Shown: piece after piece, positions 1 through 11,393 of the stretch
How positions within the stretch are numbered: position 1 is the stretch's first letter
How the letters are laid out: every line of letters begins with the position of its first letter
Assembly (NCBI GenBank): GCA_033239125.1
Contig: BSWB01000003.1
Coordinates: 135,135,820 to 135,199,819, forward strand
DNA from: Fagopyrum homotropicum
Lineage: Eukaryota; Streptophyta; Magnoliopsida; Caryophyllales; Polygonaceae
Direction of reading: 5' to 3'
DNA length: 64,000 nt
Position numbers and translations under genes: made by a program
Notes under the pieces: generated by a model
The model's database searches: none
What the model was told of the DNA's origin: nothing
What the model saw: the letters and a program-made list of their open reading frames with translations, nothing else

Positions 1-1395
1 CCGGTGAGTACTTTATTTCCTTTAGACTTATTTGACCCACTGGGACAGTGTGTCCCAAGTATGGGGTGTTTATGTATTTTATGACTTATGTGATGTATGA
101 CTCGACATTATTGGATATTTATGCTTCATTTTGCTTCTATGATTTTATCTGAGATTACATGCATGCATACAGGTTATTTGATTGAGAAAAACGTCAAAAA
201 CTGGTTTAGAAAAAAAAAATTTGACCTCGACCGGGGCAGTTCTGGCCAAACGAGGTACTTCACCTCTGTTGACTTAGAACACCTCGACCGAGGTGGTTTA
301 ACTAAAAGTTTTCGAAACGATTTTTGTGCTTCTTATCTGGATATGATCTCGGTATAGATCTTGTTTGCTGACTGGTTTTGAAATCTTTATGTGTTTAAAA
401 GGTTTTATGATATGTTTAAGTTGCTAAATGCTTTGTTTGAAATTTTTGGCATGTTTAATATTTTGTTTTTATCCAAATTATGTTGAATTTGAAGGTTGGC
501 ACCACATTATGAGTTCTCTCACTTTCTTCCTGGAAAGACCAAGGCAATTCATTCTTCTCTCTTCTTCTTCGTGATCATGCTTAGCCCCTCATATACATTT
601 TTGCCTCCCTTTACCTATCCGGGAATTTGGAAGCAAGCAAAGTGGTGAAAGCAAGTGAAGTAAAAGTTGAGAAGTTGGCAGGAAGTGAAAGTGTTAGAAA
701 GCAACAAATAGGTTTGGGGAAGTCAATAATGATGATGAGTAACTCGGCACCATTCACATAGCCGGGTGTTTGTGTCTTGCCAAAGTCGGATTGAGCGAAA
801 TTCTTAAAAGGTCATGGTATGTGCATCAAGGGTTTGATGCATCTCAAGAAATTGATGATTGCTGATTTCCTAGGCTTCGGTTATTGTGCACATCTGTCCA
901 TGCATCCCAAAAAGTAAAGTTAAAAAGAAAAAGTGTGAAATAAGCAAAGCTTATTGGTGGAAGATGTTGAAAGTCAAAGTGAAAGTGAAGTGATATCCTT
1001 TTCCCGGATTCTAGCACCACATTACCTTATATGCATCCCTACCCTACACGTTTCTTAACCTTTCTTTTGGGAAGCCCTTGAGACCTCGAGCTTGTTGATT
1101 GACTTAGTGGTTTAAACTGGATTATACATGATTAATTTCGATGATTACGATTTATTATGCATTCTACGATTTTATGCAAAGATGAACAACTTTCTTATAT
1201 TTATAAAATGTTTTAAGCATGTTTTGATTTTAAATTCCATGAGGTATTCTCTTAGAGTGATCTATGATTGTAGCACACCATAAAAATGTTTTTGAAAGAT
1301 TTTTCATTGATATTTATGACTTATAATCCATTCTATCTTGTATTTTATATGCGGAACTTGCTTGGGGACAAGCAAGGGCTAAGTATGGGGTATTT
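1..1395 (+). other. E1 3' untranslated region with twin PPT-like sites
   Basis: Noncoding stretch between the ATHILA ORF (off window) and the 3' LTR. It holds two copies of AAGTATGGGGT, at 57-67 and 1381-1391. Each is preceded by a short hairpin: GGGACA/TGTCCC at 42-56 and CTTGCTT/AAGCAAG at 1357-1376. The right copy abuts the LTR and is the likely polypurine tract. A perfect 16-mer CACCTCGACCGAGGTG lies at 280-295. Nothing else is recognisable. Confidence 0.7.
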
Positions 1396-3148
1396 TGATA
1401 GCATGAATTATTGTCTATATTTTGGGGTTTGTTTAGACGTTTTATCTTCAATAATCTGCATGTTTGGATGTATATTATGTGATTATATTGTCGTTTCATC
1501 TACCTTTGCGGGAATCGAGGTCTACACCTAGTTTTGTTGTAATCGTAGGTAAAATGGCACGTTTTGCATCAAAAAGGAGCAAAAGGAGCTATGGAGTCAT
1601 TGGAGCTACATTCAGGAACTTAAGGAAAGATCCAGGAAGCATAGCCATGGAATAGGGATTCACTTTGGACCAGATTTGAGAGATTTCACATTCAGTTATG
1701 ATTCACCTCGGTTGACTACAGAGTCACCTCGACCGAGGTGATCCAGAGGAGTCGACTCGACCAAGGCGAACACCTGGGACGCGGCGAGAATATGTTATTC
1801 TTGGCTGAGATCTTTTATCTTTGGAAAGAGGATCTTATATTTTTGGGCTGGGTTCCTGGAAGGAAGAAGATAAGTTAGACCATATATTTTACCTATTTTT
1901 ATGGGAAGAGATCTTTCTAAGATATCTTATCTTTGGAGAGTAATTTTCCTATGAAAAGGGTTGGATTTTCCACAAATCCATATCATGCTATACCACCGAT
2001 TGTGTTTTATACACCGCTGCAGCCATACTCCAGTTGGGAGATTTGAAGAACCTTTTTGAAGGTTGAAGGAAGAAAGCCTATAGCTTTTATAGCTTTTCGA
2101 AGGGTTTTTGTAAGATCATCTTAGATTCCCTTCTTTGTCGATTGTCTTGTTGGATTTCTATCCAAGGAACGCTTGTTGGTTTTATAATTGATTCAGTTAT
2201 TGAAGTCTTTCTCTTAAGGTTTTCTTGTTCAATTATTCTCTTCCTTCCGATATATTTGATTAATACTTTCATGATGATGAGTGGCTAATCTCTTTGAGTG
2301 ATTCTAGGGTGATTGGCTGAAGGTTGTGGGAAAAACAATGATAGAATAATCTTAATCACAATAGGACCCTAAAAGTTCGAGTCTTTACCTTAACCCTAAG
2401 CATCTCGCTCAGTCGATGAACATCTCGGCCGGGGTGGAATTTGGCTGACCGAGGTGACTTATCTGATCCGAAACTGAGAGTTAAGTGTTAGAGTTTGCCA
2501 AATCCTATTCTTATTACACCTTTCCTGGTTCAATGCAAGCCTAGGATGAGACTTACCCGGTAATTCCTTTGTTTGTTTACCTAAGATCATAAGTGTAGTT
2601 AATAAAGGTTTATCCTTTATTGGGGTTTGAGTGTGCTTTCATTCCATCTTTGTTAGTTAGCCTGAGACTTACCCGGTAAAGGTTGATTCTATTCCCTTAG
2701 TTGGTGTGTTAGTTTGAGGTTATAGTTCTTTATCTTAATTCTTTAAGACTTACCCGGTAATAGGAGTTACGATTTGGGATTAGTGAGTAGTGAGACTTAC
2801 CCGGTGATCTATTCCACTTTAGTAACACCTTCCCTATGCAAAAATCTCAGCTTTGTCCGCTTATCTTTAGGTCTTGAGTTGGAACCACAACTAGATGCTT
2901 TAATCCCTAGAATTGCATATTTCCTTTATTGACTTTTATCATCTTTGATTGTTTTAATTGCTTTTGTGGTTAGTAATTGCTAAAACTTACCTATTCCGAC
3001 TTTGTTTCACTAAGTCCCTATGATCGACCCCCTGGAATTCCTTGCTTTTTACTACGATTGACCCGTACACTGCGGGTTCGCATCCTTATTTTAAGCTTAC
3101 ATCTAGGGTTATAAATTTAAAGCTTGCACACACCGTTTGGAGCGAACA
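1396..3148 (+). repeat. E1 3' LTR (Athila, palindrome-A subfamily)
   Basis: 1753-bp LTR starting TGATAGCATG and ending GAGCGAACA. It aligns end to end with the E2 5' LTR (7771-9530) and the solo LTR (33585-35339), and is closer to the solo LTR. It carries a CACCTCGACCGAGGTG palindrome at 1725-1740 and four copies of a GAGACTTACCCGGTRA-like motif at 2548, 2664, 2745 and 2792. The TATA position reads TATGAAAAG (from about 1950) where the other two copies have TATAAAAAG, so this copy has probably lost its promoter. Confidence 0.9.
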
Positions 3149-3810
3149 AGGATCGTCGATGCGGCTTGTGGAGGTAACATTCTTAACTCTACCCTTGAGC
3201 TTGCTTTTGAAAGATACAGGAACTAGCGGAAGGAACCCAGAACTTTGGAAGGACCCCGTCCAAGAAAGGAGTGCATGTTGTGAATTTAGGGAAGGGTGAG
3301 ATCTCCACTGAGCTTGCGGAACTGAAGGAGATGGTGAAGATATTAACACTTATGGGAACCCCACAACAACTAAAGGGATGTGGAGTGTGTGCTGACCCAT
3401 ATCATCCAACGGACATGTGTCCCCAAGTCCAGGATGACGATGTTGAGGTGAATGCAATGTGTTATGGACAACCACAGCAGCAAAGGCCTAGGAACGATCC
3501 GTATGCGCAAAATTTCATGCCAAATTGGCGTGATCAACAGAACTTTCGTTCGAGGGATCAACAAAACCAACAACAGCCCCGACAAGATAAGTATCAATCA
3601 ACTGAAGATATGTTGCAGGTTTTGACTAAGCATTTTGCTACTCATGTCCAAACAACAGAATCCAACATCAAGAACCTTGAAAAACAGGTTGGGCAAATGG
3701 CGGAAGCCATAACAAAGACCAAAGCTAGATTTTCCGGAGGATTGCCTTCCCAGACGGTCATAAACTCCAAGGAGAATGTTAGTGCCATAATATTAAGTAG
3801 TGTGAAGTAA
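3149..3810 (+). pseudogene. E0 gag, C-terminal part
   Basis: C-terminal half of an Athila gag (capsid/nucleocapsid) protein. The coding trace starts directly after the E1 LTR with an acidic/Gly-Asn stretch typical of mid-gag, then shifts frame between about 3240 and 3271. From 3271 the frame runs to a TAA at 3808. It contains a CCHC-like zinc knuckle (C-x2-C-x4-H-x4-C, about 3382-3423), a Gln/Arg/Asn-rich stretch (about 3470-3600) and a coiled-coil segment (about 3650-3720) with the usual Athila gag end. After the TAA the same frame continues into the protease linker, so gag-pro was probably one frame. The N-terminal half is absent because of E1. Confidence 0.75.
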
Positions 3811-4962
3811 ATCCAACAGATACCAGCAAAAGAATCACAAGGCAAACCCTCTGACGAGTTTACCGCACCCACAGCCGCCTTGACGGCAGCAACTGCGCCC
3901 AACACTGAGCAAACGCCGCCCCTACGGCTGGATGTCTCCGCTCTTGCGGTGACAACCCCTGAGCCGCCCCTGCGCCTGAACACTAATGCCCCTACGGAAA
4001 ACACGACAGAAAGTTCTACTGAGAAGGATTCTTACATCCGGCCTAAGTTCCCACCACTGTACTCTAAGAAACCACCAGCTCGTTTTCCTGAGGCTCTAAA
4101 GGAGAGAAGAATCATTGAGGACAAGGATCTCTTTGAGACCTTCTCCAAATGTAAGGTAAACATCCCCCTCTTTAAGTTAGTGAAGAGTATTCCTAAATAT
4201 GCTCGTTTCTTGAAGGAACTTTGCACTATCAAGAGGAATCAGAAACTGAAGGGGAAACAAAAAGTGCAAGTAAGTGAGCATGTGTCGGCCATTTTCCAAC
4301 GGAGAATGCCCAAGAAGTGCAGCGATCCGGGCATGGTAAGCATTCCTTGTGTTATAGGAGAAACCCGTTTTGACAAAGTCATGCTTGATCTTGGTGCTTC
4401 TATAAATGTTTTGCCATATTCTATTTACCAATCACTTGACCTTGGGTCATTAACAGAAACTAGGATTATAGTACAACTTGCTGATAGATCTAATGTGTAC
4501 CCGAAAGGGATAATTGAAGATATATTAGTAATGGTAGACAACCTAATTTTTCCTGTTGATTTCTTCGTAATGGATATGGAAAATGATTCGCATGCTGCAC
4601 CGATATTGTTAGGTAGACCATTTTTGAAAACTGCTAGGACTAAAATTGATTATGTTAGTGGCAAACTAACCATGGAGTTTGATGGTGAAGTAGTGGAATT
4701 TGTCATCTACGATGCAATGAAATTTCCTAGTGATGATCATTCTTTATGTGCTATTGACATTGTTGAACCTTTTCTGCAAGATGTGTTTGATAATTCTGAT
4801 ATTGATGAGTTGAAAAATGTAATTGAGCATGACATTGATGATTTCAAATCAGACAATGTATTAACATCTAGCATGAAAGAGGTCCTAGCCCAATTAGATG
4901 GGCATAAAAGGCTATCTATCTCCAGTTTGGCCATAGGCCCCACTTTACTAACCCCAAGCTAG
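3811..4962 (+). pseudogene. E0 retropepsin-like protease and gag-PR linker
   Basis: Aspartic protease region of the Athila polyprotein. A Pro/Thr/Ala-rich linker (about 3811-4020) carries CCGCCCCTRCGG-type palindromes read as PPLRL. A conserved pre-protease segment follows. The catalytic D-L-G-A lies at 4387-4398 (DLGA is usual in Athila instead of DTGA), and the flap/ILGRPF region near 4600-4625 is intact. The domain is continuous for 360 codons and ends at a TAG (4960-4962), after which the same frame goes on into RT. The best-preserved domain of E0. Confidence 0.8.
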
Positions 4963-6540
4963 AAGCTTGTTCCATCTATAGTTCAGGCACCGGAAATAGA
5001 ATTGAAGGACCTTCCATCCCACCTCAAGTACATTTTCCTTGGAGATAACAATACCTTGCCGATAATCATCTCCAACAAGTTAACTACCGATCAAGAAGAC
5101 AAGTTGGTGAAAGTGTTGAAAGAATACAAGACGGCCCTTGGATGGGACATCAAAGGGATAAGTCCATCAACTTGCATGCATAGGATCTTACTTGAGGATG
5201 AAGCCAAACCCTCTAGGCAACCTCAACGAAGTTTAATCCGCCAATGATGGATGTGGTCAAGAAGGAGGTGTTGAAGCTCCTCCAAGCAGATATGATCTTC
5301 CCTATTTCGGTAGCACTTGGGTGAGTCCAACCCAAGTGGTTCCAAAGAAAGGAGGTATCACAATCGTGGAAAATCAACATGGAGAAATGGTTCCAAGTAA
5401 AACACAAACCGGATGGAGAGTTTGCATCGATTACCGCAAACTCAACAAGGTAACACGTAAAGACTATTTCCCATTGCCTTTTATTGACCAAATGTTGAAA
5501 CATCTTGCAGGTCATCCATACTAATGCTTCCTTGATGATATTCGAGTTACTTCCAAATAGCCATTGCACCGGAAGATCAAGAAAAGACGATGTTCACTTG
5601 CCCATTTGGCACTTTTGCGTACCGCAGAATGCCATTTGGACTTTGCAACGCACCCGGCACCTTCCAACGGTGCATGATAAGTATTTTCTCCGAGTACATA
5701 GAAAATTTCATTGAATTCTTCATGGATGAATTTACCGTCCATGGAGACAGTTTTGATGCATGCCTAAGACATTTAAAACTTGTTCTTGAAAAATGTGTTG
5801 AAGCCAAACTAGTTCTTAATTCGGAAAAATGCCATTTCATGGTGGACCAAGGAATTGTGCTAGGACATGTAATATCCTCCAAAGGGATAGAGGTAGATAA
5901 GGCAAAGGTTGATGTAATCCAAAGTTTACCTTATCCTACTAATGTTCGGGAAATCCGATCTTTTCTTGGTCATGCAGGTTTCTACCGACGGTTCATCAAA
6001 GTCTTCTCGAAGATCTCGGCACCCTTATGTGAATTGCTCAAGAAAGACATCACCTTCATAGGGGATGAGAGTTGCAAGAAAGCTTTCGACACTTTAAAGG
6101 CATGTCTCACCAGCGCACCAATCATCCGTTCCCCGGATTGGGAGAAACCTTTCGAAATCATGTGTGACACTAGCGATTACGCCGTTGGGGCTGTCTTAGG
6201 AGAGAAAGACGGGCGAGCTTCACATGTGATCCATTATGAGTCTATGACACTCAATGGAGCACAAAGGAATTACTCTACCACCGAGAAGGAGATGTTAGCG
6301 GTGGTTTTTTCCCTTGAGAAATTCAGACAGTACCTACTTGGAGTAAAGGTAATTATCTTCACTGTCCATCCAACCCTTAGGTACCACATGGAGAAGAAGT
6401 AAGCAAAACCACGATTAATCCGATGGGTGCTCCTTCTAAGTGAGTATAACCTAGAGATACGGGACAAAGAGGGAGCTGAGAACCTGGTGGCCGATCATTT
6501 GAGCAGGCAAGTAAAGGAAGAGGAGGATTCAAAAAAAAAG
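4963..6540 (+). pseudogene. E0 reverse transcriptase and RNase H remnant
   Basis: Ty3/gypsy RT followed by RNase H. Recognisable blocks: the pre-RT segment at 5002-5230, the RT fingers block with WRVCIDYRKLNK (5410-5450), the F-x-x-P-F-G-L-C-N-A-P block (about 5600-5655) and the catalytic loop at 5719-5733. RNase H follows (about 6150-6510). Breaks: frameshifts near 5231, 5300 and 5530, a stop at 5522, a stop at 6400-6402. The catalytic loop reads FMDE rather than the usual FMDD (codon GAA at 5728-5730), and the last RNase H aspartate is Val (6364-6366). This is the only Athila-type RT in the window, since E2 has none. Confidence 0.85.
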
Positions 6541-6695
6541 AAAAGAAATAGCTGGAAGTTTTTCAGACGATACATTTTACACAACCCTCTGTTGTGTAAC
6601 CGCCCCCGCGCCTCACACTTCCCGCCCCTGCGGCCAGCCGCTCCTGTGGCTCAGTCTAGGCTCTCCGGTAGAATTGTCGACAGAGGTTTGCCTTA
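6541..6695 (+). other. E0 RNase H-integrase linker with GC-rich palindromes
   Basis: An A-rich run (6530-6550) leads to a GC-rich block, 6600-6660, that contains CCGC-CCCT-GCGG and AGCCGC-TCCT-GTGGCT (one G-T wobble). It separates RNase H from the integrase N-terminus. Same palindrome type as in the gag-PR linker and the E0 LTR. Confidence 0.65.
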
Positions 6696-6965
6696 AGCTC
6701 CAGTCTTTTAAGCCTTGGTTTGTTGACATTGTAAACTTCATTGTCAGGAACGAGTATCCACCAGACTTCACCAAGGCAAAACAGGAGAAGGTGAAGGCTG
6801 AAGCTCGACACTACATTTGGGACGACCCCTACCTTTGGAAGCATTGTAGTGACAAAGTAATCCTCAGTTGCATTCCGGATAATGAGGTACAATCTGTCTT
6901 AACTTTTTGTAATTCCGAAGCATGTGGGGGCACTTTAGGGCAAACAAAACTACAAGAAAAGTTTT
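6696..6965 (+). pseudogene. E0 integrase N-terminal fragment
   Basis: About 90 codons matching the pre-integrase/zinc-binding region of Athila integrase (PWFVDIVNFIV; CIPDNEVQSVL). The same region of E2 lies at 12445-12700. Expected zinc-binding His positions read Asn and Thr. The homology stops at about 6965. The catalytic core and C-terminal domain are missing and a palindrome-rich spacer follows. E0 therefore lacks integrase activity. Confidence 0.75.
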
Positions 6966-7574
6966 GCAACATACTGGTCACCGACCCCGCGGTGACTCCC
7001 TTACGCCCCTGCGGCGGCCACCCTTGACACACATCCTCGGCGCCGCCCCCGGCGTTGAGCCTACGTGCCCCCTCTTCCTTGTCATCGCCCCCGCTGTGAC
7101 AACCTCCCGCCCCTGCGGGTTTACCCAGAAAAGAAAAAAATAAGGATCCCAAAACTTGCCTACACCTACCAAACCCACCTACTCTCTTTCTTCACCAAAC
7201 ACACCTCCCCTTCGAACCTTACTCCCTCACGCCCACGCCCCTGCGCCGCACTCCCGCTAACATCTTCCAACCTCTCCAACCTTAACCCCACAACCCTTCC
7301 TACCTCTCTCACACTCTCCACCCTCCACTTTGAGAATCTCCGGCGACGTCTCCACCAACAAGAAGCCACCGGAATGCCCCCAGCACCACCACCTTCGTAG
7401 CTGTCCAGAATCACATTCTGTACTTCTCCTGCCCCCGTGCCTGCATGCGGCCGCACCTGCGCCTCACCACCCCTGCACATCCTCCAGTCGCCCCTGCGGA
7501 AAACACAACAAAGGGTTCGTCTTCTTTCCCTGTTTTTGAAAGTTGCTAATTCTTTTGCTTAATCATCTACAAGA
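6966..7574 (+). other. E0 GC-rich spacer with palindrome-B cluster
   Basis: Pyrimidine- and GC-rich DNA in place of the integrase core. It holds many CCGC-CCCT-GCGG variants, for example GTCACCG/CGGTGAC near 6978-6997, CGCCG-CCCC-CGGCG near 7040-7053 and CCCGC-CCCT-GCGGG near 7108-7121. Long low-complexity Pro/Arg frames cross it but look like composition artefacts. No promoter or RNA gene is recognised. Confidence 0.6.
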
Positions 7575-7770
7575 ATGGAACCACAAAGGAAGCACAAGAT
7601 GTCGGAGGATGAGAAGACTCGCTATAGGATTTTGCAAGATCGGGTTGTGTATGCAACTCGGTTTTTGCACGTGCCTACCTTAGAGAAGCTAAGCATGTTG
7701 GAGAGCATGCAATCCTTTCTAGCCAATGCTGGGCTCGGAGACTTTCTACAGAAGAGTGCTCCAACGTATC
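7575..7770 (+). pseudogene. E0 env-position (ATHILA ORF) start
   Basis: First 65 codons of the ORF downstream of pol in Athila elements (ATHILA ORF-1 family; role uncertain, sometimes called env-like). It starts at ATG 7575 and is cut after codon 65 by the E2 LTR. The last 13 or so residues of the longer frame to 7811 are LTR-encoded. The continuation, in the same codon phase, is at 43802. Confidence 0.7.
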
Positions 7771-9530
7771 TGATAGCATGTATTATAGTCTATATTTTGG
7801 GACTTGTTTAGACGTTTTATCTTCAATAATCTGCATGTTTGGATGTATATTATGTAATTATATTGTTGTTTCATCTACCTTTGCGGGAATCGAGGTCTAC
7901 ACCTAGTTTCGTTGTAATCGTAGGTAAAATAGCGCATTTTGGACTAAAATGGAGCTAAGGAGCTAAGGAGTCATAGGAGCTACATTCTGGAGCTTAAAAG
8001 AGAACTCAGGGAGCAAGGAATTAATGAAGAAGATTTACTTTGGACCAGATTTGAGAGATTTCACATTCAGCTGAGATACACCTCGGTCAGCTACAGTGTC
8101 ACCTCGACCGAGGTGATTTTGAGGAGCGCCCCGACCGAGGCGAACACCTTGACGTGGCGAGATACATTTTATTTGGCTGAAATCTTTTATTTCTGGAAGG
8201 AGATATCTTATATTTTGGGCTGGATTTTTGGAAGGAGATATCTTATATTTGGGGGATCTATTTTAGAGATAAGATATATTTTTATTAGGATATTATCTTT
8301 GTAAGATATTATTATCTTTGGAAGATAATTCTCCTATAAAAAGGGCCGGATTTGCCACAATTCAGCATCTCCGCAACAACCCGCTATCCCCGATACACCA
8401 CTTTCTACGCTGTAGTAGGAAGGATTTTTGGAAGTTTGAAGATTGAAGGAAGGAAGTTCATAGCTTTGAGATAGCTTTTGAAGGAGCTTGTAAGATTTTC
8501 TTAGATTCCTTTTGGTTATTTGTCTTGTTGGATTTGTGATCCAAGGAACGCTGATTTGTTTGATATTTGATTCAGTTATTGAAGCCTTGTTCTTAAGGTT
8601 TTTGTGTTCAAATATTGATTACCTTCTCATATATTTGATTATTGCTTTCATGATGATGAGTGGCTAATTTCCTTGTGCGATTCTAGGGTGATTGGCTGAA
8701 GGTTGTGGGAAAGACAATGATAGAATGATCTTAATCCCAGTAAGACCCTGAAAGCTCGAGTCTTTAACCTTAACCCTATAATACCTCGCTCAGTCGACGA
8801 ACACCCCGGCCGAGGTGGATTCTGTCTGACCGAGGTTACGTATTCTGATCCGAAACTGAGAGTTAAATGTTAGAGTTTGCCAAATCCTATTCTTATTACA
8901 TCTTTCCTGGTTCAATGCAAGCCTAGGATGAGACTTACCCAGTGATTCCTTTGCTTGTTTACCCAAGATCATAAGTGTAGGTAATAAAGGTTTATCCTTT
9001 ATTGGGGTTTGATTGTGCCTTCATTCCATCTTTGTGAGTTAGCTTGAGAGTTACCCGGTAAAGGTTGATTCTATACCCTTAGGTGGTGTGTTGGTTTGAG
9101 GTTATAGTTCTTTTCCTTAGTTTCTTGAGACTTACCCGGTAATAGGTACTTCGGTTTGGGATAGTGAGTAGTGAGACTTACCAAGTAATCTATTCCACTT
9201 TACAAACACCTTCCCTTTGCAAAATCTCAGCTTTGTCCGCTTTATCTTTAGATCTTGAGTTGGAACCACAACTAGATGCTTTAATCCCTAGAATTTGCAT
9301 ATTTCCTTTATTTGACCTTATTATCATCTTTGATTGTTTTAATCGCTTTTGTGGTTATTAGTTACATAGACAACCTATACTTGCTTTGTTTCACCTAAGT
9401 CCGTGAGATCGACACCCCGGAATTCTCGCTTTTACTATAATTGATCCGTACACTGCGGATTCGCATCCTTGTTTAAGCATATTTCCTCGGTTATAAATTT
9501 AAAGCTTGCACACACCATTTGGAGCGAACA
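7771..9530 (+). repeat. E2 5' LTR
   Basis: 1760-bp LTR from TGATAGCATG to GAGCGAACA. TATA box TATAAAAAG at 8335-8343. An 8-bp-arm palindrome TCACCTCG-AC-CGAGGTGA is at 8099-8116, with diverged copies near 8130-8145 and 8808-8840. The U5-side half matches the 43057-43801 remnant closely, consistent with one element. Confidence 0.92.
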
Positions 9531-9536
9531 GGCTTT

Positions 9537-9554
9537 TGGCGCCGTTGCCGGGGA
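9537..9554 (+). other. E2 primer-binding site, tRNA-Asp
   Basis: TGGCGCCGTTGCCGGGGA, 6 nt after the LTR end, is complementary to the 3' end (with CCA) of plant tRNA-Asp(GTC), the primer normally used by Athila elements. Confidence 0.9.
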
Positions 9555-9659
9555 CTTGGTCTAGACCGAGACGGTTGCGGTAGTCTTTCGGGGCGATTGC
9601 CCCTGTTGCTACTAACCGCTTTACTTGAGTGACTTTCGCAGGTTCTTTCTTTTAGGTTT

Positions 9660-11393
9660 ATGCGAAGAATCCGTGCTGGGAAGGAAATCGTTCCTTACAT
9701 TCCCGAACCAGTAAAGACGTACAAAAGACGCTTGAAAGAAGCTAAAATGGCCAACCAACACAATCGCGATCTTGAGGCCGAATTGAAGGAGGCGATGGAA
9801 CAACTGCAACTCAATAGGGAAGAACTTGAGCGCGAGAGGGAGCAAACTCACACCAGAACTGCAGAGATTGAAGCAGATATGGCTAATCTACGAACCTAGA
9901 TTTTGCATCAACCAGACCCTCGACCGAGGCAGGACCCCACTCCAGTTGCCGCGGCCGAGATACTTCCACCTCGGGTGCTTATCCGAGATGTTCTTTTTGC
10001 AAATATTCCACAGACCCTAGGACAGAGGATGGACCCAAACCAGCAAGTGAGGCGTCCAGGAGTCAACCTAGGTGATCCAACGGAGCATGATTACGTACTT
10101 CGACCGCAAGTTCTTTCCATGATCCACCAATGCCAGTTTGGAGGTTTAGAGAGGGAATCTCCGCATCAATACTTGCAAAACTATGAGATTTTGATGGAGA
10201 TCTTAAGACCTTCAAGGCTGGAAAATAATAATTACAAGCTAAGGCCTTTTTATTTTTCTTTGAAGGACAGGGCGCTTACATGGTATCAGTCACTTCCTTC
10301 CGGAAAGATCAACACTTGGGAGGAGATGACGACGGAGTTCTTAACAAAATTCTTTCCCCCCTCCAAAACCGCTGAAATGGGAGGGAAGATTAATGCATTC
10401 ATCATGAAGGACAAGGAGAGTTTGTCCAAATCATGGGAGAGATTTAAAGATGTTCTCTTGGATTGCCCACATCATAGGATTCCAAAGATAGAGTTGTGTG
10501 AGATATACTTCAAGGGATTGGATGGAGCTACCTAATTCAATCTTCAACTACTCTCCGTCGGCACATTCATGGACATGCCGATTGATGAAGCTTGGGAGTT
10601 CATTGAGAAACAAGCTTTGCACAAGGAGAAATACTCCCACCGAGGAGCTGAAAATGGGGTTAAGAGAGTTAATTTCCAGGAAGCTCCATCAAATGATAAT
10701 CAACTTATCTCCCTCAAGAATTATGTGAAGCAATTGAAGGACCTTTTGGTTGCTCACACCAAGAAGGAAGAGGGAGGATATCAAGGGTCAAGGAACAACA
10801 ATCAAGGTTCTCGGAACCACAATTACAATAACAATAGAGGATCCAACAGCAACAATTGGAGATCTAACAATCAAAATTCGGGTAACCCTTATTCAAATTC
10901 AAATTATAATAATTCCTCTAACCCTTTCTCTTCTTCTTCTACTCCATTGAAGAGCCAAGAGTCAGGATCAAGTTCGTCCCAGCCAGAGAAGAAAGATGCA
11001 GTGTTGGAGGCCATCTTGATCAAGCTCAATGCTATGGAGACATCCATGACTTCATTTTCGAAGGCACAAAAAGCGTTAGAGCAACAACTCTTTAGTAAGG
11101 CGAATGAAGTGCCTAGAGATCCAGGGAAGCTCCCAGCAAAGACAGAGAGCAACCCTAAAGGACAGATTATGGCAATAACGACGAGAAGTGGACTGAAAAC
11201 TGCAGATCCAACGCCTCGGTCGATGCCAGTGCAGACAAAGAGCACCTCAGTCCAGGTACAGACGAGGAACACTTCGGTCGAGGATCCACCCGAGGTGGAG
11301 TCCCAGAAGGCGACGGACAAATCTGAAGTTTATGTCCCACCTCCTGCATATAAACCACCACTTCCATTCCCTCAGTCAAGGGAGCACATCTAG
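9660..11393 (+). pseudogene. E2 gag
   Basis: Athila gag in one reading frame (phase kept from 9660 to 11393) with two in-frame stops, TAG 9897-9899 and TAA 10533-10535. An N-terminal coiled coil rich in Glu/Arg (about 9740-9890) is followed by the retrotransposon gag core (about 10080-10530, including ALTWYQSLP). A Asn/Gly/Ser-rich low-complexity tract comes next (about 10780-10960), then a Gln/Ser-rich C-terminus. No CCHC knuckle is evident. CCTCGACCGAGG lies in the coding sequence at 9918-9929, and related motifs lie at 11205-11300. A CA dinucleotide duplication around 11386-11390 shifts the frame into the pre-protease segment (11390-11545). Confidence 0.8.

Larger units (their letters stand above)
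1..3148 (+). mobile_element. E1: 3' end of an Athila-type LTR retrotransposon
   Basis: The 3' untranslated part and 3' LTR of a Ty3/gypsy Athila-lineage element whose 5' part lies left of the window. Positions 1-600 align with 15940-16560 of E2, downstream of the E2 ATHILA ORF, which fixes identity and orientation. Right after the LTR end at 3148, E0 gag-like coding resumes, so E1 appears to be inserted in E0 gag. The upstream TSD copy is outside the window. No ORF of interest is seen in 1-1395; the short frames there are spurious. Confidence 0.85.
3149..7770 (+). mobile_element. E0 left part: degenerate Athila-like element (gag, PR, RT, RNase H, IN start)
   Basis: Oldest Athila-lineage element in the window, begun in gag by the E1 insertion and cut at 7770 by E2. 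The order gag, protease, RT, RNase H, integrase N-terminus, env-position ORF is Athila-like. It continues at 43802. It is marked throughout by CCGC-CCCT-GCGG palindromes (3900-4000, 6600-6660, 6980-7500), which E1/E2 lack. Frameshifts, stops and active-site changes show it is dead. Confidence 0.85.

Noticed and set aside
7065..7539. Pro/Arg-rich frames after E0 integrase
   Set aside because: Composition artefacts of the palindrome-B spacer, open in several frames.
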